NCBI GenBank assembly: GCA_035347995.1
Contig: DAOPQD010000095.1
Span: forward strand, 1-11,716
From: JAAZNO01 sp012798275
Lineage (GTDB): Bacteria > Chloroflexota > Anaerolineae > B4-G1 > SLSP01
Direction: 5' to 3'
DNA: 11,716 bases
Under the pieces are notes generated by a model. That model was not told the origin of the DNA. It ran no database searches and was given only the letters and a program-made list of their open reading frames with translations. Positions 6,859-11,716 of the stretch are shown here, piece by piece (the first letter of the stretch is position 1; each line of letters begins with the position of its first letter). The translations under genes and the position numbers were made by a program.

Positions 6859-8379
6859 ATGATTATCCGTGAAAGTCGTTATCCCTATCGCCGTCCGCGG
6901 CGACGGCGGAATCGCACGGCGCGCATCTTGTTGCTGTTGCTGGTAGACGCGCTGGGGATCTACATTCTCTATCACATGCTGTATAACCCGCAGACGGTGG
7001 CGGTGCTGAGCACGCCGACGCCGGCGCCGACCCCCACGCAGTCGGCGGCCTCTTACGTGGCCGAGGCGACGGACGCCTATTTCGGCGGGGTGATGCCTAC
7101 CGCGCTCGCCGCGTATCAGCAGGCGTTGGATCTCGACCCGGCTCAGCCGGAGCTCTACGTGGCCATGGGGCAGATTCTGGTCTACCGGGGCGCCCCGGAG
7201 CGCGCTTTGCAGCTGGCGCGCGATGCGCTGCTCTACGATCCAGAGTATCCCCCCGCCTGGGCGTTGCTGTGCGTGGCGTATGACTGGCTCGGCCTGCCGC
7301 AGGACGCGATCGCGTTTTGTGAGCGCGCGATTACCCTCGACCCCACCTATGCTGAGGCGTATGCGTATCTCGCCGAGGCGCAGATAGATGCCGGCAACTG
7401 GTTTGCCGCGAATGACACCATTGCCACGGCGCTGCAGCTCGACAAGGACAATGTCGAGGTATTGCGCAATTACGGCTATGTCTACGAGGTGCAGGGAAAT
7501 TACTCCGCGGCCATTGAGGCGTACCGTCAGGCGTTGCAGCGACAGCCCAATCTCGCGCATCTTTACATCGCCATCGGACGCAATCAGCACGTCTTGGGCA
7601 ACTTCACGCAGGCGCAGGAAAGCTACACGGCGGCGACGGAAGTGGATCCCACCAACCTCATGGCCCTGGAGCGGGCGGGGCTGCTGCATCTGCTGCAGGG
7701 CGATTACGGGCCGGCGCAGGTGTTCTTCCAGAAGGCCCTGGAGGTGGATCCCACTTACAGCCGTGCGTTGGGACGCCTGGGTACGTTGTATTTTCAGCGC
7801 CGCAATTACGAGGACGCCATCCCCGCGTTGGAAAGCGCGATCCGGTATGGCGAGATGGAATCCCGGCGCCGCACCGTGTTCTTTGTGATCACGGAGGAGC
7901 CGCAGGGCGCGGCGTTGACTGCGCCGACGGGCCGGACGGTGGCGCGCGGCGAGTTCGTCTTCCCGGAGGACGCTCGTTCGCCGCTGCGCGCGATGCTCCA
8001 GGGGGCGACGGGACAGGAAAACGTCAGGGGTTACCTGCGTCTCGAGCCCCTGGATGGGCGGTACACGCTGTCCCTGCAGGGGGCGTCGCCTGCTGCGGCC
8101 GGGCAGACCTACATCGGGTGGTTCCAACCGCTTTTAGCGCCGGAAGGGGCCGTCATTCACACCGCGCCCTTGCGCGTGGAGGCCGATGGCTCGATCACAG
8201 CGAGCGGGGTCACGGGCGTCGTCAAGGGCGCGCCGATCGAGACGTATTACACGCTGAGCCTGTGCTATTACTACCTGAATCGTTGTGAGGACGCCCGTCC
8301 CTACATTGCGGTGGCGCTGCGGCTGGATCCGCAGGACGCCAACGCCTTGCAGACCCAGCGGCTGTGTGGTGGACAATGA
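6859..8379 (+). CDS. Membrane-anchored TPR protein with an inserted beta-rich domain
   Basis: This 506-residue protein begins with a strongly basic stretch (Arg-rich, 7-22) and one membrane helix (about 22-42), then a Thr/Pro linker (STPTPAPTPTQ, 51-61). That is a signal-anchor layout placing the rest outside the cytoplasm. Eight contiguous 34-residue TPR units follow from about 63 to 334, recognisable by repeated A..AL.LDP endings. Residues about 335-460 are not TPR: they are Gly/Thr-rich with alternating hydrophobics, which suggests beta strands. A ninth TPR-like unit (about 462-495, ending VALRLDPQD) follows. TPRs bind other proteins, so this is probably an envelope scaffold, perhaps for the YfhO-like protein 37 bp downstream. 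The ATG at 6859 is chosen because it precedes the basic N-terminus. Its ribosome site is weak. Confidence 0.85.
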   Translation: MIIRESRYPYRRPRRRRNRTARILLLLLVDALGIYILYHMLYNPQTVAVLSTPTPAPTPTQSAASYVAEATDAYFGGVMPTALAAYQQALDLDPAQPELYVAMGQILVYRGAPERALQLARDALLYDPEYPPAWALLCVAYDWLGLPQDAIAFCERAITLDPTYAEAYAYLAEAQIDAGNWFAANDTIATALQLDKDNVEVLRNYGYVYEVQGNYSAAIEAYRQALQRQPNLAHLYIAIGRNQHVLGNFTQAQESYTAATEVDPTNLMALERAGLLHLLQGDYGPAQVFFQKALEVDPTYSRALGRLGTLYFQRRNYEDAIPALESAIRYGEMESRRRTVFFVITEEPQGAALTAPTGRTVARGEFVFPEDARSPLRAMLQGATGQENVRGYLRLEPLDGRYTLSLQGASPAAAGQTYIGWFQPLLAPEGAVIHTAPLRVEADGSITASGVTGVVKGAPIETYYTLSLCYYYLNRCEDARPYIAVALRLDPQDANALQTQRLCGGQ

Positions 8380-8416
8380 ACGGTCGCTCCTGGAGGCCGC
8401 GCCTGGGGGAGGGGTC

Positions 8417-11065
8417 ATGAAGTCCGCGCCGCGCTTCGTGCGGCAGCTGGCGCGGTTGGGGCGGGAAGGGGCAGCGCTGTTGCCGGCGCTTTTGGTGCTG
8501 GCGTGGCTGTTCCGCCGCCTGCTCGCCGGGCGGGTGTTGGCGGGCGGCGACCTGCAGACGTATTTCTTCCCCTATTGGGCGGCTGCGGCGCGTGCTTTGC
8601 AGGCCGGGCGGCTGCCCCTGTGGAATCCCGACCTCTTTGCCGGGGCGCCGTTGCTGGCCAATTCCCAGGCCGGCGTCTTTTATCCCCTCAACTGGCCTCT
8701 GTGGCTGCTCGCCGGGCCGACGTTGCCGGGCGTGACGCAGGCCCTCCATGCGAGCGTGGTGCTGCATGTGCTGCTGGCGGCGGTCGCCGCGTATGCGCTG
8801 GCGCGACGTCTGGGACTTTCGCGGTCGGGCGCTGCGTTCGCGGCATTGCTCTACGGCGGCGGCGGCTTCGTGGGCGTTCACGTCGAGCACCTCAATCAGC
8901 TGCAGGGGCTGGCGTGGCTGCCGCTGGCGCTTTTGCCGGATAGGAAGTCCGCTGCAGAGCGGGCTTTTCCCTGGCCCTCGCTGCTGAATGTGACGGCGTA
9001 TGCGCTGATATTGCTGGCCGGGCACACGCAAACTGCCTTCATCGCCGCTGTGGGGATCGTCGTGTTTCGCGTCGCGCTCTGGTTTTGGCCGAAGTCGGCC
9101 CCTCATGACTGGCAGCCGTCTGTGGACCCTGAGCCGCGGGCCGTCCATTCCTCCAGGCCGGGAGTCGGGAGCTTGCTGCTGTCGCTGACGCCGTTCGCGC
9201 TGGCGGGCTTGCTCGCGGCGGTACAACTCGCGCCGACGCTGGAGCTCTCGCGGTTCTCGCCCCGCGCGGGCGGATTGCCCTGGCGTGAGGCGGTCTCGTT
9301 CTCCTTTGTCCCCTGGGAAGCGCCTCACGTGTTGTTGCCCGCCTATCTCTTCGCGCCGGCGCTGCCGGAGGGAGTGGCCTATGTGGGGGTGCTGGGGCTG
9401 CTGCTGGCGGGATGGGGCGCCGTGCGGGCGGTGCGCTCGCGGCAGCGGCACGCTGCTGCGGCGGGGATCCTGGCGGGCGTGGGGCTGTCGCTGGCGTTGG
9501 GGGCGTACAATCCGCTGTATCTGCTCGCCGCGTGGGTGGGACTGCCGGGCGTGATCCAGTTCCGCGCGCCGGCCCGTTTCCTGGCGCTCTACGCCCTGGG
9601 GACGGCGCTGCTCGCGGGCTTTGGCGTCGAAGCGTTGCCATGGCCATGGAAGCGGGGAACCGCGCTGCACGGCGTGCGCTGGCTGCTCTTTGGGGCGCTG
9701 GCAGTGGAGTTGGCGCTCTCTGCGGAACATTTGCCGCACGCGCACGCGACCCCGGCGCGGGCCTACAGCGACCTGCGCCCGGCGACGGCGCATCTTGTGG
9801 CGGCTGCCCGTGAGGCGGAAGCGCAGCAGCAACCGCCGGGACGTTTCCTCAGCATCTCCAGGATGCTCTTCGAGCCGGGCGACAAAGGGGAGATCGAAAG
9901 CCTCTACGGTTCGACGCTCGACGCCGACGCGCTGTGGGCCTACCTGGTGGCGGCGAAGGCGCGGGAGGTGCTCGCGCCGAATCTGCCGCTGGCATTTGCC
10001 GTTCCCGCCGCCGATGGCTACGACGGGGGAGTACTGCCGCTGCGCCATTACGCCGACTTCACGACGCTGTTGCTGCCAGAAGGCACGCTCGATGGGCGAT
10101 TGCGCGAAAACCTCGAGGCCATTCCCGACGCGCGCTGGCTGGAGCTGCTCGACGTGCGGTTCCTCATCACGGACAAGGTGGGCGATCTGTGGGCTGGGGG
10201 CGTGTTCTACGACCGGCAGTTTCAGCTGGAACTGGCGCCCGGCGCGATGTTGACCTTCGCCTGGCTGCCGCAAAACTTTGCGGCGGATGGGGTGGGGCTG
10301 TTGTTCAGCGGCGCGGGAACGCTGGAAGTGACGCTAACGGATGGGCGCACGCTGGCGTTGCCGCTTGTCAACAGCGATGGCGAGACGCCGCAGCAGGTGC
10401 GCTGGCCCGACGCCGCGACGCTGCTGCACCTCACCGTGCGGGCAGGGGAGGGCGGGCTGCGGCTCACCGGTGCGACGCTTGTTGAGACGGCGACGGACGC
10501 CTTCTATCCGCTTACCCTCTCCGAGCGTTTCCGGCTGGCGCATTCCGGCGACGTGAAGATTTACGAGGCGGCGACGCCTTCCGCGCGGGCCGTTGTGGTG
10601 CACGAGGTCACTTGCGTGGCGGGCACGACGGCGGCGTTGGAAGCCCTGCGCGCGCCCGATTTCGACCCGGCGACGCGGGGCGTGCTCGTCGGTTGCCCCG
10701 CCGGGGCGTGGCCCGGCGTCGCGTCACCCGCATCCCCGGCAGAGTCGGTGCAGGTGCTCGCGTATGCCGCAGAGCGGGTCGAGCTCGCGGTGCGTGCGGA
10801 AGCCCCGGGCGTGCTGGTCCTGAAAGACGCCTGGTATCCCGGCTGGCGGGTGACGGTCGCGCCGCTGCGTCCCGTGGAGGCGGCTCCCGTATTCGAGGGG
10901 GAACCGCTGCGGGCGCAGGTCTTGTTCCGCGCGGCGCCTGTCCCGGCGGGGGAATGGCGCGTCACCTTCGTGTATCGGCCCCGCAGCCTGTGGGTCGGCG
11001 CGGCGCTGAGTGTGCTGGGCATTTTGGCGACGGGCGGCTATGCGTTCTGGCGGGGGAAAAAGTAA
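8417..11065 (+). CDS. YfhO-like multi-pass membrane protein (GT-C-type glycosyltransferase fold)
   Basis: This roughly 882-residue protein matches the YfhO family. After a first membrane helix come GGDLQTYFFPYW (43-54), with the acidic residue expected of GT-C enzymes, and LWNPDLFAGAPLLANSQAG (68-86) leading into VFYPLNWPLW. About ten further hydrophobic segments reach to around 410, including FRAPARFL (382-389). A large soluble extracytoplasmic part follows, with DAWYPGWRV (about 804-812), and a final membrane helix lies near the C-terminus. In Gram-positives YfhO relatives modify lipoteichoic acid with sugars; the substrate here is unknown. The ATG at 8417 is preceded by GGAG (8408-8411) 5 nt away. 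The frame is open back to 8285, which would overlap the TPR gene, so the longer form is rejected. It is probably co-transcribed and functionally linked with the TPR protein. Confidence 0.87.
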   Translation: MKSAPRFVRQLARLGREGAALLPALLVLAWLFRRLLAGRVLAGGDLQTYFFPYWAAAARALQAGRLPLWNPDLFAGAPLLANSQAGVFYPLNWPLWLLAGPTLPGVTQALHASVVLHVLLAAVAAYALARRLGLSRSGAAFAALLYGGGGFVGVHVEHLNQLQGLAWLPLALLPDRKSAAERAFPWPSLLNVTAYALILLAGHTQTAFIAAVGIVVFRVALWFWPKSAPHDWQPSVDPEPRAVHSSRPGVGSLLLSLTPFALAGLLAAVQLAPTLELSRFSPRAGGLPWREAVSFSFVPWEAPHVLLPAYLFAPALPEGVAYVGVLGLLLAGWGAVRAVRSRQRHAAAAGILAGVGLSLALGAYNPLYLLAAWVGLPGVIQFRAPARFLALYALGTALLAGFGVEALPWPWKRGTALHGVRWLLFGALAVELALSAEHLPHAHATPARAYSDLRPATAHLVAAAREAEAQQQPPGRFLSISRMLFEPGDKGEIESLYGSTLDADALWAYLVAAKAREVLAPNLPLAFAVPAADGYDGGVLPLRHYADFTTLLLPEGTLDGRLRENLEAIPDARWLELLDVRFLITDKVGDLWAGGVFYDRQFQLELAPGAMLTFAWLPQNFAADGVGLLFSGAGTLEVTLTDGRTLALPLVNSDGETPQQVRWPDAATLLHLTVRAGEGGLRLTGATLVETATDAFYPLTLSERFRLAHSGDVKIYEAATPSARAVVVHEVTCVAGTTAALEALRAPDFDPATRGVLVGCPAGAWPGVASPASPAESVQVLAYAAERVELAVRAEAPGVLVLKDAWYPGWRVTVAPLRPVEAAPVFEGEPLRAQVLFRAAPVPAGEWRVTFVYRPRSLWVGAALSVLGILATGGYAFWRGKK

Positions 11066-11106
11066 ATCTCATCGCCGTTTTTTATCGGCGGCTGAGCAAT
11101 GACGAC

Positions 11107-11134
11107 TTGTCAACCTCAGGAAATGTGGTATAAA
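11107..11134 (+). promoter_or_regulatory. Extended -10 promoter of tRNA-Lys
   Basis: TTGTCA (11107-11112, 5 of 6) and TATAAA (11129-11134, 5 of 6) are separated by 16 bp, with TG at 11126-11127 forming an extended -10. The core TGTGGTATA is identical to that of the recJ promoter. Transcription should start near 11141, about 15 nt before the mature tRNA. Confidence 0.7.
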
Positions 11135-11155
11135 GAGCACCGCGATGCTTTCGCT

Positions 11156-11228
11156 GGCCCGCTAGCTCAACTGGCAGAGCAGTTGACTCTTAATCAATTG
11201 GTTACAGGTTCGAGTCCTGTGCGGGTCA
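11156..11228 (+). tRNA. tRNA-Lys (anticodon CTT)
   Basis: All cloverleaf parts can be paired by hand. The acceptor stem is GGCCCGC (11156-11162) with GCGGGTC (11221-11227), including one G-T pair. The D stem is GCTC/GAGC and the anticodon stem GTTGA/TCAAT. The anticodon loop CTCTTAA has CTT at 11189-11191. A 5-nt variable loop and the T arm ACAGG-TTCGAGT-CCTGT complete it. A CTT anticodon reads AAG lysine codons. The discriminator base is A (11228) and the next bases are CAG, so the CCA end is not encoded and must be added by the tRNA nucleotidyltransferase. Confidence 0.95.
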
Positions 11229-11231
11229 CAG

Positions 11232-11269
11232 AATCACCCCGATCCAAGATCGGGGTGATTTCTTATTTC
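11232..11269 (+). terminator. Intrinsic terminator after tRNA-Lys
   Basis: AATCACCCCGATC (11232-11244) pairs perfectly over 13 bp with GATCGGGGTGATT (11248-11260) around a 3-nt loop, followed by TCTTATTTC. It starts 4 nt after the tRNA, so the tRNA is a single-gene transcript. Confidence 0.9.
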
Positions 11270-11277
11270 TGACGTTT

Positions 11278-11327
11278 ACAGCAGATAAATTCTTTCCACT
11301 ATCTTTGCACTTTCACAGCGGATAAGT
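11278..11327 (+). repeat. Imperfect 13-bp direct repeat at the edge of the IS remnant
   Basis: ACAGCAGATAAAT (11278-11290) and ACAGCGGATAAGT (11315-11327) agree at 11 of 13 positions, and both are preceded by TTT or TTTC. They lie between the tRNA terminator and the decayed transposase, where the left end of an insertion sequence would be expected. They could be transposase-binding sites, or one could be a terminal repeat. The matching right end is outside the window. Confidence 0.3.
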
Positions 11328-11352
11328 AGCGGGTACGGCCCAACCGGCGATA

Positions 11353-11377
11353 ATAGGAGTTGCCAGACAACCCCTAT
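11353..11377 (+). other. Hairpin immediately upstream of the transposase start
   Basis: ATAGGAGTTG (11353-11362) and CAACCCCTAT (11368-11377) form 9 of 10 base pairs around a 5-nt loop. The 3' arm ends one base before GGAGG (11379-11383), which overlaps the GTG at 11383. In RNA this structure could hinder ribosome access, as is known for several IS transposases. It may equally be a subterminal inverted repeat. Confidence 0.4.
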
Positions 11378-11382
11378 CGGAG

Positions 11383-11716
11383 GTGAAACCTGCCCAAGCC
11401 GATGGGATGCCTGTCGGAGCAGTTACGCCGGTTTGCGAAATACTCGAATACTTCCGTCCCTGCTTCAGCCGACGCCAATGGCGGTACTTCGTGAGCGTAC
11501 TCCTGGGGCTCGTCGAAGGCGAGGAACGCCAAACCCTCACTGGCTTACGGCGCGTGATCGGCGAATCGGTGAGCCTTTAGCCCTCTTCTGTCAAGAGCAG
11601 GCAGAAAATATCTGCGCATCTCGTCCCGACCTGGGTGCGCAAGTTGGGTTTCCCCCAGGTACTCATCGTCAAGCCCCGCCCCGACGCGGGTCCCGAGCAG
11701 ACCCGCTACTGGGTCA
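11383..11716 (+). pseudogene. Decayed IS transposase (internal deletion plus in-frame stop), cut by window end
   Basis: The first 65 codons (GTG at 11383 to TAG at 11578-11580) encode an N-terminal transposase segment. It includes ILEYFRPCFSRRQWRYFV and LTGLRRVIGESVSL, resembling the start of DDE-superfamily IS transposases of about 400 residues (IS701/IS4-like). After the TAG the same frame stays open to the window end and reads KISAHLVPTWVRKLG, then VLIVKPRPD and QTRYWV, which resembles a segment near the C-terminal third of the same family. The middle, including most of the expected catalytic Asp/Asp region, is missing. This is most simply an internally deleted, inactive copy. The start codon is uncertain; the ATG at 11407 is an alternative. 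The family assignment is from recalled similarity. Confidence 0.65.

Noticed and set aside
6712..8127. A 471-codon minus-strand open frame opposite the TPR gene.
   Set aside because: The plus strand shows eight regular 34-residue repeats; the minus frame shows only the complement of that periodicity.
8285..8416. A longer N-terminus for the YfhO-like protein.
   Set aside because: It would overlap the end of the TPR gene by 95 bp, has no ribosome site, and adds sequence without membrane character. The ATG at 8417 has GGAG 5 nt upstream.
8222..10273. A 683-codon minus-strand open frame opposite the YfhO-like gene.
   Set aside because: Arg/Gln/Pro-rich with no recognisable motif or ribosome site, and the opposite strand encodes a convincing membrane protein.
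11073..11090. Possible terminator after the YfhO-like gene (CGCCG, T-rich loop, CGGCG).
   Set aside because: The T run is in the loop rather than after the stem, and the stem is only 5 bp.
11313..11540. A 75-codon minus-strand frame opposite the transposase remnant.
   Set aside because: No motif, and the plus-strand frame matches a transposase N-terminus on both sides of the stop codon.

Overview
The window is GC-rich, densely coding bacterial DNA. Protein style suggests Chloroflexota, perhaps Anaerolineae-like: a DUF4870 protein ending in a ...DFAKKQGWL-type tail, a membrane-anchored TPR protein with a Thr/Pro linker, a large YfhO-type membrane protein, and extended -10 promoters of the form TGTGGTATA. 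This phylum call is inference from resemblance, not a search result.

Layout. (1) 71-556: a DUF4870 membrane protein with its own promoter and a strong hairpin terminator. That terminator has A and T tracts on its two sides, so it can also stop the converging minus-strand operon. (2) 637-2179, minus strand: a two-gene operon of a SUMF1/FGE-fold protein and a DUF1361 integral membrane protein. It is driven by a promoter whose predicted start coincides with the first ATG, so the first gene is probably leaderless. (3) 2234-11065, plus strand: five collinear genes. They are recJ exonuclease, a histidine/aromatic ammonia-lyase with a TTG start, an extended SDR epimerase/reductase, a membrane-anchored TPR protein with a beta-rich insertion before its last repeat, and a YfhO-like multi-pass membrane protein. 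The recJ promoter is back-to-back with the minus-strand promoter. (4) 11107-11269: tRNA-Lys(CTT) with its own promoter and terminator. (5) About 11278 to the window end: a decayed insertion sequence with an N-terminal transposase fragment, an in-frame stop and a C-terminal fragment in the same frame, apparently after a large internal deletion. It is cut by the window edge.

How they fit together. recJ and the ammonia-lyase are 9 bp apart and look co-transcribed, although their functions (DNA repair, amino-acid catabolism) are unrelated. The TPR and YfhO genes are 37 bp apart and probably form a cell-envelope pair. No complete new defence, CRISPR or phage system is visible. The most curious items are the duplicated translation-start region in front of recJ, the leaderless divergent promoter, the split TPR array, the cysteine-less FGE homologue and the IS remnant beside the tRNA.

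Several very long reading frames antisense to recJ, hutH and the YfhO gene are by-products of GC-rich codon use and are not annotated as genes.
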